Shown: positions 1 through 7,760, counted from the stretch's first letter. The stretch is DNA of 17,484 nucleotides from Alphaproteobacteria bacterium (GCA_003696705.1 RFGD01000041.1:1-17484); one strand, 5' to 3'. Notes: generated from the letters alone by a model not told the origin. A program made the numbers and translations.

Positions 1-189
1 CGCCGGGCCGCGATGCGGGCGACGCCGTCGCTCATCAAGTCCTATCTCCGCCTGGGCGGCTTCGTGGGCGACGGCGCCTGGATCGACCGGGAATTCAACA
101 CGGTGGACGTGTGCCTGGTGATGGACACGGCCCGCATGTCGCCGCGCCACCGCGAATTCTATACCCGCGGCCCGGGGGCGGCGGGATGA
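1..189 (+). CDS. olsB: OlsB-like ornithine N-acyltransferase, 3' end (partial)
   Basis: The window opens inside this gene; only the last 62 codons are present, ending in TGA at 187-189. The visible tail contains IKSYLRLGGFVGDGAW, then FNTVDVCLVMDT, and ends in a FYTR segment. This pattern is typical of the C-terminus of the hemolysin-like GNAT family acyltransferases that move a 3-hydroxyacyl group from acyl carrier protein to the alpha-amino group of ornithine, making lyso-ornithine lipid at the inner membrane. The next gene, an acyltransferase matching OlsA, overlaps its stop codon (ATGA), the usual olsB-olsA pairing, and this supports the call. The catalytic N-terminal part lies outside the window and could not be checked. 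Confidence 0.8.
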   Translation, partial: RRAAMRATPSLIKSYLRLGGFVGDGAWIDREFNTVDVCLVMDTARMSPRHREFYTRGPGAAG

Positions 190-1031
190 GCGCAACCTGG
201 CGGTCGGACACGCCGCCGCCGCCGGCGCGGATCGGTGTCGCCGGCTGGGCAAGGGCGATCCTGCGCGGGGCCGGCGTGGGGGCACTGAACGCCGGCGGGC
301 TGGTCCTAATGCTTGTGCTGCGGCTCGTCGAGCGGCCGCTCTTCGGCGCCCATCGCCCCCTGACGCCCTACATCACGCAAGGGGTCTGCAAGGGCTCGCT
401 TGCCATCATCGGGCTCGGGGTCAGCATTCGCGGCCAGCCGATGGAGGGCGGCGGCGCGGTCGTGGCGAACCATTCGTCCTGGCTCGACATCTTCGTGTTG
501 AACGCGCCCCAGCGCATCTATTTCGTCTCGAAGGCCGAGGTGGCGAACTGGCCCTTCATCGGCCTTCTCGCGCGCGCAACCGGGACCGTCTTCATCCGCC
601 GCGAGCGGCGCGAGGCGCGCGCCCAGGCCATCATGCTGCGCGAGCGGCTTGCGGCGGGGCATCGGCTCTTGTTCTTCCCCGAGGGCACAAGCACCGACGG
701 TCTGCGGGTCCTGCCGTTCAAGACGACGCTTTTTGCGCCGTTTCTGGATGACGGCCTTCGGGCCGACCTGGCCGTGCAGCCGGTCACGGCGCGCTACCAC
801 GCCCCCGAGGGAGAGGATCCGCGCTTCTATGGCTGGTGGGGGGACATGTCCATGGGACCGCATCTTCTGAAGGTCCTGGCCGCCCCGCGTCAGGGACGGG
901 TCGAGCTTACCTTTCACCCGCCCCTGCATGCCCGCGACTTCGGCGACCGCAAGGCGCTGGCGCGTGCGGCCGAATCCGCCGTGCGCGCGCCCTTCGAGGA
1001 CCAGTTCGAGGACCGGGCGGCGGGGGACTAG
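186..1031 (+). CDS. olsA: OlsA-like lyso-ornithine lipid O-acyltransferase
   Basis: A 281-residue 1-acyl-glycerol-3-phosphate acyltransferase (PlsC) family protein. A hydrophobic segment at about residues 30-48 probably anchors it to the inner membrane. Acyltransferase motif I is NHSSWLD (residues 95-101, with the HX4D-type catalytic His96 and Asp101). Motif III is FPEGTS (164-169). In this family OlsA adds the second acyl chain to lyso-ornithine lipid, giving ornithine lipid, a phosphorus-free membrane lipid. The ATG at 186 overlaps the olsB stop (ATGA), which suggests translational coupling. The frame is open upstream to 111, but that part overlaps olsB and has no family character. Phosphatidic-acid synthesis (PlsC proper) is the alternative; the olsB neighbour favours OlsA. 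Its stop shares a CTAG with the convergent gene. Confidence 0.82.
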   Translation: MSATWRSDTPPPPARIGVAGWARAILRGAGVGALNAGGLVLMLVLRLVERPLFGAHRPLTPYITQGVCKGSLAIIGLGVSIRGQPMEGGGAVVANHSSWLDIFVLNAPQRIYFVSKAEVANWPFIGLLARATGTVFIRRERREARAQAIMLRERLAAGHRLLFFPEGTSTDGLRVLPFKTTLFAPFLDDGLRADLAVQPVTARYHAPEGEDPRFYGWWGDMSMGPHLLKVLAAPRQGRVELTFHPPLHARDFGDRKALARAAESAVRAPFEDQFEDRAAGD

Positions 1032-1645
1032 AGCCCCTGGGTCAGGTGCACAAGCGCCGCGACGGGGTCGTCCTGGCTCCAGATCTCTTCGCCGATGCCG
1101 AAGAAATCGGTGATGGGCGCAAGGTCGGCGACGACCTCTGCGGTCAGGCCGCCTTCGGCGACGACGGGCAGTTCGATCATCTCGGACCACCAGGCGAAGA
1201 GTTCGCGCTCGGCCACCGTGCCGTCGCCCAGGGCGGTCGGGCCGACGGGGCCGAAGCTGACATAGTCGGCACCGGCCTCGCCCGCGGTGAGCCCGTCGTG
1301 GCGCGAGGCGCCGCAAAAGGCGCCCACGATGGCGTCCTTCTGCAGCTTTTCTCGGGCCTTGCGGACCCGGCGCGCGCCGTCGGAAAGATGCACGCCGTCA
1401 AGCCCCAGCCTTTCGGCCAGAAGAAGGTGGTCGGCGATCACGATGGGAATGTCGCGCGCGTGGAGGATCTCCCGCAGGGCGTCCGCCGCCCGACAAACGT
1501 CGCCCTCGTCCCGCGTCGCCATCGCAAGGCGGAAACAGGCAACGGGGCTGGCGTCCAGAACGCGTTGCAGAAGACCCGTAAAGGCGTCAAGGGCGAAGGC
1601 GGGAGGGGACAGAAGGTAGATCTGCGGTCGCTCGACGTCGGACAT
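1028..1645 (-). CDS. Divergent thiamine phosphate synthase/TenI-like protein
   Basis: A 205-residue protein with the TIM-barrel pattern of the ThiE/TenI family. Strand and loop motifs are visible as IPIVIADH (67-73), LGLDGVHL (80-87), GADYVSFGPV (125-134) and LPVVAEGGL (159-167). ThiE joins hydroxymethylpyrimidine diphosphate to thiazole phosphate. Here the usual GVHLGQ-x-D loop reads GVHLSDG, the Asn of the ND motif is replaced (IADH), and the lysine-bearing segment after GP(V)xPT is not recognisable. Family membership is therefore clear, but thiamine phosphate synthase activity is doubtful. No thi gene is nearby. The ATG at 1645 is preceded on the minus strand by GAGGG at good spacing. The gene is convergent with olsA and divergent from trmJ. 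Confidence 0.72.
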   Translation of the reverse strand: MSDVERPQIYLLSPPAFALDAFTGLLQRVLDASPVACFRLAMATRDEGDVCRAADALREILHARDIPIVIADHLLLAERLGLDGVHLSDGARRVRKAREKLQKDAIVGAFCGASRHDGLTAGEAGADYVSFGPVGPTALGDGTVAERELFAWWSEMIELPVVAEGGLTAEVVADLAPITDFFGIGEEIWSQDDPVAALVHLTQGL

Positions 1646-1672
1646 GGCCGGCCCTCATGATGGTTTTGCCCT

Positions 1673-1680
1673 GCTATAGC
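1673..1680. promoter_or_regulatory. Palindromic -10-like element between divergent genes
   Basis: GCTATAGC is its own reverse complement, so TATAGC can be read as a -10 box on both strands. On the plus strand it is preceded by TG to give TGCTATAGC, an extended -10, ahead of trmJ. On the minus strand it lies about 30 bases before the ATG of the ThiE-like gene. I found no convincing -35 box at 16-18 bases on either strand. Assignment as a shared promoter is inferred from position and sequence only. Confidence 0.35.
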
Positions 1681-1811
1681 GCCCGTGCGCGGGCTTGGCC
1701 ATGGGGAAGGGGACGGCGACGGCGGTTCCGCGACCCGGCGGGAACGCCGGCGCTTGCCAGGCCGGCGCCAAGACCGTATCAGCGGGCGCGAAGCAACCCC
1801 GGGAAAGGCCC

Positions 1812-2573
1812 GTGACCGACAACGCCGCCAGCGACCGCGCGACCCAGCCGGCATTCATCCTCGTGCGTCCACAGATGGGCGAGAACATCGGCGCCGCCGC
1901 CCGTGCGATGCTGAACTTCGGCCTTGGCCGGATGCGCCTGGTGGCGCCGAGGGACGGCTGGCCCAACCCGCGCGCCGTGGCGACCGCAAGCGGCGCCGGG
2001 CGGGTCCTGGACGCCGCCGGGGTCTTTGCCGACACCGCCGCGGCAACGACCGATCTTCACTACGTCCTTGCCACGACCGCCCGCCCGCGCGAACTGACGA
2101 AGGAAGTGCTCGACCCCGAGGCGGCGATGGCCCGTGCCTTCGCCCTCTCCCAGGCGGGCCGGCAGGTGGGCATCCTCTTCGGCGCCGAGCGGGCGGGCCT
2201 CGAGAACGAGGAGATCGCCCGCGCCGATGCCATCGTCACCGTGCCGGTCAACCCCGCCTTCGCCTCGCTCAACCTTGGCCAGTCGGTGCTTCTCATGGCC
2301 TACGAATGGGGGCGGCAGTCAGAGATCGGGCAAGGCCGCGTCACGGGGCCGGAGATTTCGCCGGCCAGCCATGCCGAGATCGAGCACCTTGCCCGCCATT
2401 TCGAGGACGAGCTCGAGCGGGCCGGGTTCTTCTTCCCGCCGGAAAAGGCGGGCAGCATGAAGCTCAACCTGCGCAACATGTGGGCGCGCCTGCCGCTTGC
2501 AAGCGGCGACGTGCGCATGCTGCACGGGATGTTGCGGCAACTTGTCCGTCGCCACGGCGGCAGGGGCGGCTGA
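1812..2573 (+). CDS. trmJ: TrmJ-type tRNA (cytidine/uridine-32-2'-O)-methyltransferase
   Basis: A 253-residue SPOUT (SpoU/TrmH class) RNA methyltransferase. The three SPOUT motifs are present: ENIGAAARAMLNFG (residues 24-37), ILFGAERAGLENEE (121-134) and the knot segment VPVNPAFASLNLGQSV (144-159). TrmJ methylates the 2'-hydroxyl of nucleotide 32 in the tRNA anticodon loop using S-adenosylmethionine. The C-terminal extension (about 187-253) is helical and fits TrmJ. I chose the GTG at 1812, preceded by GGGAAAGG, because family similarity starts at TQPAFILVRP just after it. The frame stays open upstream to 1695, but that part is low-complexity and more likely 5' leader. A promoter with the -10-like element at 1675-1680 would give a leader of roughly 125 bases. 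Confidence 0.86.
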   Translation: MTDNAASDRATQPAFILVRPQMGENIGAAARAMLNFGLGRMRLVAPRDGWPNPRAVATASGAGRVLDAAGVFADTAAATTDLHYVLATTARPRELTKEVLDPEAAMARAFALSQAGRQVGILFGAERAGLENEEIARADAIVTVPVNPAFASLNLGQSVLLMAYEWGRQSEIGQGRVTGPEISPASHAEIEHLARHFEDELERAGFFFPPEKAGSMKLNLRNMWARLPLASGDVRMLHGMLRQLVRRHGGRGG

Positions 2574-2578
2574 CGCGC

Positions 2579-2598
2579 CACCGCGCTTGATCGCGGTG
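2579..2598 (+). terminator. Hairpin after trmJ, possible weak terminator
   Basis: A perfect 7-bp stem (CACCGCG / CGCGGTG) with a 6-base loop lies 5 bases after the trmJ stop. No T run follows, so it is at best a weak intrinsic terminator, or an mRNA 3'-end stabiliser. It overlaps the proposed -35 box of ctaA. Confidence 0.3.
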
Positions 2599-2615
2599 CG
2601 GCGCGGCTCTAGTTT
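2587..2615 (+). promoter_or_regulatory. Possible sigma-70 type promoter for ctaA
   Basis: TTGATC (2587-2592) and TAGTTT (2610-2615) are separated by 17 bases, about 38 bases before the ctaA ATG. The -35 matches four of six consensus positions and the -10 matches three. The spacing is ideal and this is the only AT-leaning patch in the 80-base gap. Assignment rests on sequence similarity only. Confidence 0.38.
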
Positions 2616-2653
2616 CGCCCCGGTCGACACAGCCCAAGCGAAGGGGAACGCGC

Positions 2654-3805
2654 ATGACTGCCAAGCGAAGCATATTCGAGGAAGTGGGCCCCGGCGAACG
2701 CCAACCCGCGGCCGAGGGCGGGCTGATCGACCGTGGCCGCGCCGGCAGCCGGCGCGCGGTGCGCGTCTGGCTTGGCATTCTCTTCGTGCTGGTCGCGGCC
2801 ATGATTGCGGTGGGCGGTCTGACGCGCCTGACGGACTCGGACCTGTCGATCACCGAGTGGCGCCCCGTGACGGGGGCCATCCCGCCCCTCTCGGCCGAGG
2901 ATTGGCAGGCCGAATTCGACAAGTATCGCCAGATCCCCGAGTTCATCGAGCAAAACAGCTGGATGACGGTCGAGGACTTCAAGTCGATCTACTGGTGGGA
3001 ATGGGGCCATCGCCAGCTTGGCCGGGCCATAGGGCTCGTCTGGGCCTTGGGGCTTCTCTTTCTTTTCGCCACGCGCCGGGTTCCGCCGGGCTGGGGCGGA
3101 CGGCTCTTCCTGGTCGGTGTCCTGGGCGGACTGCAGGGCGCCGTCGGCTGGTGGATGGTGTCCTCGGGGCTGGGCAACGGGATGCTTGACGTAGCCTCCT
3201 ACCGGCTGGCGACGCATCTGGGCCTGGCCTTCGTGATCCTCGGGTTCATCGCCTGGTATTACCTGACCCTTGGCCGCCCGGCAGCCGAGCTTCTTCAGGC
3301 GCGCCGCAGCGCGGACCGGGCGGCACGGGCCTGGGCGACGGCGCTTGTCCATCTGACGTTTCTTCAGGTCCTTCTCGGCGCGCTTGTCGCGGGCATCGAC
3401 GCCGGACGCACCTTTACCGACTGGCCGCTCATGGCGGGCCAGATCCTGCCGCCCGATCCGTTCGATCTGTCGCCCGTGTGGCGGAACTTCTTCGAAAACG
3501 AATCGCTTGTTCAGTTCAATCACAGGATCGTCGGCTATCTCGTTGTTCTGGCGGCAGTTCTGGCGTTTGCGCGCATGCGCCGCGCGCCGATGGAATCGGT
3601 TCGCCAGACCTTTGCCCATGCGGCGCTCATGGCGGTCATCCAGATGGTCCTCGGCATTGCCACCGTCCTCATGGCGGCGCCGGCGCATGTGGCGATCGTC
3701 CACCAGGTCGGCGCGGTCGTCCTGTGGGTTCTGGTCCTTCGGGCCCGCCACATGGCCATCTATCCCCGCGGCACCGCCATTCAGGGCGGGACGGCGCGGA
3801 CATGA
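2654..3805 (+). CDS. ctaA: Heme A synthase (CtaA/Cox15)
   Basis: A 383-residue integral inner-membrane protein with about eight hydrophobic helices. It oxidises the C8 methyl of heme O to a formyl group, giving heme A for aa3-type cytochrome oxidase. The four conserved heme-ligand histidines of the two pseudo-symmetric halves are visible: H119 (EWGHRQLGR), H188 (ATHLGL), H290 (QFNHRIVGY) and H350 (VHQVGA). The first helix carries GGLTRLTDSDLSITEW (54-69), a hallmark of the proteobacterial/mitochondrial Cox15 type. AAGGGGAA lies just upstream of the ATG and supports the start. Other cytochrome oxidase assembly genes are not adjacent. The stop overlaps the start of the next gene (ATGA), so the two are probably co-translated. 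Confidence 0.93.
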   Translation: MTAKRSIFEEVGPGERQPAAEGGLIDRGRAGSRRAVRVWLGILFVLVAAMIAVGGLTRLTDSDLSITEWRPVTGAIPPLSAEDWQAEFDKYRQIPEFIEQNSWMTVEDFKSIYWWEWGHRQLGRAIGLVWALGLLFLFATRRVPPGWGGRLFLVGVLGGLQGAVGWWMVSSGLGNGMLDVASYRLATHLGLAFVILGFIAWYYLTLGRPAAELLQARRSADRAARAWATALVHLTFLQVLLGALVAGIDAGRTFTDWPLMAGQILPPDPFDLSPVWRNFFENESLVQFNHRIVGYLVVLAAVLAFARMRRAPMESVRQTFAHAALMAVIQMVLGIATVLMAAPAHVAIVHQVGAVVLWVLVLRARHMAIYPRGTAIQGGTART

Positions 3806-5298
3806 GCGGTCGTCACGGCCCCGCCGAAGCCCTCGAGGCGCTTCGCGCCCACCAGCGCCAGACCGAGGCGCTGGCGCAGATTGCCGGGCGGCTGTCCTGG
3901 GACCAGGAAACCGTGATGCCGCGCGGCGCCGCCGAGCAGCGCAGCGAGGAGATGGCGGCCATCGAGGCGGTTCTGCATGCCCGTCGCGCGGATCCCCGCA
4001 TCGGCGAGTGGCTCGAGGCGATCGGCGACGAAGGGCTGGACGCCCGCACCCGGGCCGAGTTGCGGCTTGTCCGGCGCGCCCACGCGCGGGCGACGCGCGT
4101 GCCCGAGCGGCTGGCGGCCGAGATCGCACGCGTCACGAGCGTCGCGCAGGGCGTCTGGGCCGACGCACGGCGGGACGAAGATGTCGGGGCCTTCCTTCCG
4201 ACCCTGGCCGAGGTCGTCCGCCTGAAGCGCGACGAGGCGGCGGCGCTGGCCGGCGAAGGCTCGCTCTACGACGCACTTCTTGACGACTACGAGCCGGGGA
4301 TCGACCAGGAGTGGCTTTCGGCGCTTTTCGGGCGCATGCGCCCGCGTCTGGTCGCGTTGCGCGAACGGGTGCTGGAGGCAGCCGCTTCGGTTCCCCTTCC
4401 CAAGGGAACTTTCCCGCCCGAGGCGCAGACCGAACTTGCTCGCGCCTGCGCAACCGCCTTCGGTTACGACTGGACGCGCGGCCGGCTTGACTTCTCGGTG
4501 CATCCGTTCTCGTCGGGCTCCGGGGACGATGTTCGCATTACCACGCGAATTGCCGCAGACGATCCGTTCAACTGCATCTACTCGACGATCCACGAGACGG
4601 GGCATGCCTGTTACGAGCAGGGGATCGACCGTGCCTATCGCCTGACTCCCCTTGGCCGGGGCGTGTCGATGGGCGTGCATGAAAGCCAGAGCCGCATCTA
4701 CGAGAACCAGATGGGGCGGGGAAGGGGCTTCACCGGCTGGCTGTTCGACGAGATGCGGGGCCGTTTCGGAGACTTCGGCATTTCCGACCGGGACGTGTTC
4801 TATCGTGCCGTGAACCGGGTCGCGACCGGCTACATCCGGACCGAGGCCGACGAGGTGCATTACAACCTCCATGTCCTTCTGCGCTTCGACCTCGAACGCG
4901 ACCTGATCGAGGGACGGCTGGACGTCGCCGATCTGGAAACGGCGTGGAACGAACGCTTCGAGCGGGATTTCGGCCGCAAGGTCGACCGTCCGTCGAACGG
5001 CGTTCTGCAGGATGTGCACTGGTCGGTGGGCCTGTTCGGCTACTTCCCGACCTATACGCTTGGCAATGTCTATGCCGGGTGCCTGTGGAAGGCCCTGCGG
5101 GCCGAGGTGGCGGATGTCGACGACGCGCTTGCCGCGGGGGATCCGTCCCCGGCAACGGCCTGGCTTCGCGAGAAGGTGCAGCGCCACGGCGCCCTTCTCG
5201 AACCCGTGGACCTTGTCACGCAGGCGACGGGAAGCGTGCCCGGCGAAGGACCGCTTCTCGACTATCTGGAAGAGAAGTTCCTCGATCTCTACGGCTAG
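3802..5298 (+). CDS. M32 family metallocarboxypeptidase (carboxypeptidase Taq type)
   Basis: A 498-residue zinc carboxypeptidase of peptidase family M32, a cytosolic enzyme removing C-terminal residues from peptides. The HEXXH zinc site is HETGH (residues 264-268). It is followed by the family-specific HESQSR (293-298) and, downstream, TEADEVHYNLH. Length fits the family (about 500). There is no signal peptide. I chose the ATG at 3802, overlapping the ctaA stop as ATGA, because family similarity begins there. The same frame is open back to 3478, but that stretch is the +1 shadow of ctaA. Pairing with ctaA implies shared expression but no obvious shared function. The physiological substrate cannot be told from sequence. 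Confidence 0.92.
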   Translation: MSGRHGPAEALEALRAHQRQTEALAQIAGRLSWDQETVMPRGAAEQRSEEMAAIEAVLHARRADPRIGEWLEAIGDEGLDARTRAELRLVRRAHARATRVPERLAAEIARVTSVAQGVWADARRDEDVGAFLPTLAEVVRLKRDEAAALAGEGSLYDALLDDYEPGIDQEWLSALFGRMRPRLVALRERVLEAAASVPLPKGTFPPEAQTELARACATAFGYDWTRGRLDFSVHPFSSGSGDDVRITTRIAADDPFNCIYSTIHETGHACYEQGIDRAYRLTPLGRGVSMGVHESQSRIYENQMGRGRGFTGWLFDEMRGRFGDFGISDRDVFYRAVNRVATGYIRTEADEVHYNLHVLLRFDLERDLIEGRLDVADLETAWNERFERDFGRKVDRPSNGVLQDVHWSVGLFGYFPTYTLGNVYAGCLWKALRAEVADVDDALAAGDPSPATAWLREKVQRHGALLEPVDLVTQATGSVPGEGPLLDYLEEKFLDLYG

Positions 5299-5300
5299 AA

Positions 5301-5317
5301 CGCGGGCAGGGCCCGCG
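5301..5317 (+). terminator. GC hairpin after the M32 peptidase gene
   Basis: A 7-bp stem CGCGGGC / GCCCGCG with the loop AGG starts 3 bases after the peptidase stop, in the 94-base gap between convergent genes. There is no following T run. A second small stem (TCCGG/CCGGA, 5366-5380) lies nearer the convergent livM end. Either may act as a weak or Rho-assisted transcript end. Confidence 0.35.
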
Positions 5318-5392
5318 CCGCCCTCGGGGGACCACCGCCGCGCGCCGTTCCCGCCGCGCCGCCCGTCCGGCGTTACCGGATGTCGCCCTTCG

Positions 5393-6691
5393 TCACTTCT
5401 CGGGGATGAGGCCCCGCGGACTGAACCGCAGCACCAGAAGAAGCAGAACCCCCATCGTCATCAGCCGCATGTGGGCCGCGCTTTCGACAAGATGCGCCCG
5501 CAGCGCCGAATCGGGCGACATCCCCGCGGTCAGCACCTCGATCAGCCAGCGGCCCATGGGTTCGACCTCGACCCACAGGAACCAGACCAGGAAGCCGCCG
5601 AGAATGGCGCCCCAGTTGTTCCCCGATCCGCCGACGATGACCATCAGCCAGATGAGGAAGGTATAACGCAGCGGATTGTAGGTGCCCGGCGTCAGCTGCC
5701 CGTCCAGCGTCGTCATCATCGCGCCGGCGATCCCGCAGACGGCCGACCCGAGGATGAAGATCTCGAGATGGCGGCGCGTGACGTCCTTGCCCATTGCCTC
5801 GGCCGCGACTTCGTTGTCGCGGATGGCCCGCATCATGCGCCCCCACGGAGAGCGCAGCGAGAGCTCGGCCATGAGAAGGACGATGACAAGAACGACGGCG
5901 AACATGATGCCGTAGGACAGCTTGACGTAAAGCGACGAGGCCGTCGCCGGATCAAGCCCAAGCTCGAGCGCGCGGGCGACGAACTCGGGGTCCTGTTGAA
6001 GATCGACCTCATAGGGGACAGGCCGCGGAAGGCCGACGACGTTCTTGACGCCGCGGTCGAGCCAGTCCTCGTTCTTCATGACGGCGATGATGATTTCGGC
6101 GATGCCGAGGGTGGCAATCGCCAGATAGTCCGAGCGCAGCCCGAGCGCCGTCTTCCCGATGATCCATGCGGCGCCGGCCGCCAGAAGGCCGCCAACGGGC
6201 CAGGCAAGGACGACCGGAAGCCCCAGCCCGCCGAGATAGCCCGTGGCGGCGGGGTTCACGGCCTCGATGGCCTCGACCGCCGGGTCGAACAGCCAGCGGT
6301 AGATGATGAAACCGACCACGACGATCGTGCTGACGACAAGCCCCCGACGGCGCGAGACGCGGTGCCAGGCGCGCACGGCAAGCGCGATCGTGCCGGCGCC
6401 CACGGCAAGCGCCACGAGCACGCGCAGGCCACCGGCCGCCCAGGCCTCGGTCACGGGGGGCATCGACGTCAGCACCGTGGCCAGACCGCCCAGGGCGACG
6501 AACCCCATGATGCCGATGTTGAAAAGCCCGGCATATCCCCACTGCATGTTGACCCCAAGGGCCATCAGCGCCGAAATCAGCCCCATGTTCAGGATCACGA
6601 GCGCCACGTTCCAGCTTTGCAGGAAGCCGACGGCCCCGATCAGGGCGAAAACGATGACGAAAAGCAGGATGTTGCGCATGTTGCCGGTCAT
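5393..6691 (-). CDS. livM: Branched-chain-type (HAAT) ABC transporter permease, LivM-like
   Basis: A 432-residue inner-membrane permease of the LivM family, the second permease of a HAAT importer. Family motifs include NMQWGYAGLFNIG (48-60), LRSDYLAIATLGIAEI (185-200), the coupling-loop region RAIRDNEVAAEAMGKD (288-303) and GGSGNNWGAILGG (354-366). It is longer than the roughly 300-350 residues usual for LivM. Residues about 86-165 form an insertion with additional hydrophobic segments between the GYAGL region and the LRSDYLA motif. The ATG overlaps the livH stop (ATGA), which suggests coupled translation, and it is the last gene of the five-gene set. The substrate could be a branched-chain amino acid, an amide, urea or another small molecule; sequence does not decide. 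Confidence 0.88.
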   Translation of the reverse strand: MTGNMRNILLFVIVFALIGAVGFLQSWNVALVILNMGLISALMALGVNMQWGYAGLFNIGIMGFVALGGLATVLTSMPPVTEAWAAGGLRVLVALAVGAGTIALAVRAWHRVSRRRGLVVSTIVVVGFIIYRWLFDPAVEAIEAVNPAATGYLGGLGLPVVLAWPVGGLLAAGAAWIIGKTALGLRSDYLAIATLGIAEIIIAVMKNEDWLDRGVKNVVGLPRPVPYEVDLQQDPEFVARALELGLDPATASSLYVKLSYGIMFAVVLVIVLLMAELSLRSPWGRMMRAIRDNEVAAEAMGKDVTRRHLEIFILGSAVCGIAGAMMTTLDGQLTPGTYNPLRYTFLIWLMVIVGGSGNNWGAILGGFLVWFLWVEVEPMGRWLIEVLTAGMSPDSALRAHLVESAAHMRLMTMGVLLLLVLRFSPRGLIPEK

Positions 6692-7698
6692 GACGACTGC
6701 CCCCTGAAAAGCCCCGTCGGCCGGACGAGAAGGACAACGACAAGGATCGCGAAGGACACCGCGAACTTGTAGTCGGTGGAAAGAAGCTGCAGAAGGCCCG
6801 ACGGCTCGAGCCCCTCGGGCACCAGATAGCCCACCACCTTCTTCCAGGCATAGGTTACCGTCACCTCCGAAAAGGCGATGACGAACCCGCCGGCGATGGC
6901 GCCAAGCGGGTTGCCCAGCCCGCCAACGATGGCCGAGGCGAAGATCGGCAGGAGTAGCTGGAAATAGGTGAACGGCTTGAAGGACTTGTCGAGGCCGTAG
7001 AGGACGCCGGCAATGGTCGCCAGTGCCGCCGCCAGCACCCAGGCCACGGTAACGACGCGTTCGGGGTTGATGCCGGAAAGAAGCGCCAGATCCTCGTTGT
7101 CGGCATAGGCGCGCATGGATTTGCCCGTGCGGGTGCGGTTCAGAAACCAGAACAGCGCCGCCACGACCACGATCGCAAGGACGACCGTGATGCCCTGCGT
7201 GACCTTGATGGCCAGCCCCTCGCGCAGGCCCGTCATCGCCTTGAACTGGCGTGCCGTGATGATGAACCGAGAGCCATCGGCGAAGTTCTGTTCGCCCGGC
7301 CCGATGATGAAGCGGATGACGCCGTTCATGATGAACATGACGCCCAGCGAGGCGATGACGAGCGTGATCGGCGCCGCCCGCGTCCGCCGATAGAAGCGAT
7401 AGACGACCCGGTCCGTGGCCAGAAGGACGACCGCCGTCACCACGATCGCCACCGGCAGCGTCAGAAGCGCCGTTGGCAGCGGCCCGGCCGAGATCCCGGC
7501 GGCCTGGAGGGCCCAGGTCAACAGGATCGTGACCATCGTCCCGAAGGCCATGGTGTCGCCATGGGCGAAGTTCGAGAAGCGCAGGATGCCGAAGATCAGC
7601 GTTACGCCAAGCGCGCCGAGTGCAAGCTGCGAGCCATAGGCGACGCCGGGCACGACGACATAGTTGAGCAGCGCGACGATGGCGTTCAGGACGTCCAT
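6688..7698 (-). CDS. livH: Branched-chain-type (HAAT) ABC transporter permease, LivH-like
   Basis: A 336-residue polytopic inner-membrane permease. The LivH signature is LGVTLIFGILRFSNFAHGD (about 30-48), and the cytoplasmic coupling loop includes RAYADNEDLALLSG. It pairs with LivM to form the translocation channel. I chose the ATG at 7698, which has AGGAGG seven bases upstream; a GTG directly before it (7701) is the alternative and adds one residue. The gap to livF is 105 bases, the longest inside the transporter set, and holds a GC hairpin (7739-7760). The downstream overlap with livM is 4 bases. Confidence 0.9.
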   Translation of the reverse strand: MDVLNAIVALLNYVVVPGVAYGSQLALGALGVTLIFGILRFSNFAHGDTMAFGTMVTILLTWALQAAGISAGPLPTALLTLPVAIVVTAVVLLATDRVVYRFYRRTRAAPITLVIASLGVMFIMNGVIRFIIGPGEQNFADGSRFIITARQFKAMTGLREGLAIKVTQGITVVLAIVVVAALFWFLNRTRTGKSMRAYADNEDLALLSGINPERVVTVAWVLAAALATIAGVLYGLDKSFKPFTYFQLLLPIFASAIVGGLGNPLGAIAGGFVIAFSEVTVTYAWKKVVGYLVPEGLEPSGLLQLLSTDYKFAVSFAILVVVLLVRPTGLFRGQSS

Positions 7699-7738
7699 CA
7701 CAGGGCCTCCTCGGGACGGTGTGGAAGGCAGGGAAGGC

Positions 7739-7760
7739 GCCGGGCGGGCGCCTGCCCGGC
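7739..7760 (-). other. GC hairpin in the livF-livH gap
   Basis: The inverted repeat GCCGGGC / GCCCGGC has an 8-base loop. An alternative pairing uses two copies of the self-complementary GGCGCC at 7736-7741 and 7747-7752. No T run follows in either direction. It may be an mRNA processing or stability element within the operon. The rest of the 105-base gap holds only the livH ribosome binding site. Confidence 0.3.

Noticed and set aside
1695..1811. N-terminal extension of trmJ from a TTG or ATG upstream
   Set aside because: The extra 39 residues are low-complexity, lack a ribosome binding site and precede the normal SPOUT start. GTG 1812 has a good Shine-Dalgarno sequence.
2609..4129. Long minus-strand open frame (506 codons) opposite ctaA
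   Set aside because: It lies antisense to ctaA and the start of the peptidase gene, has Arg/Pro/Asp-rich composition and no family motif. Such frames are common opposite GC-rich genes.
5012..6772. Long plus-strand open frame (586 codons) crossing the M32 peptidase end and livM
   Set aside because: It starts inside the peptidase gene and is otherwise antisense to livM. Its translation is charged low-complexity, as expected for a shadow of a membrane protein gene.
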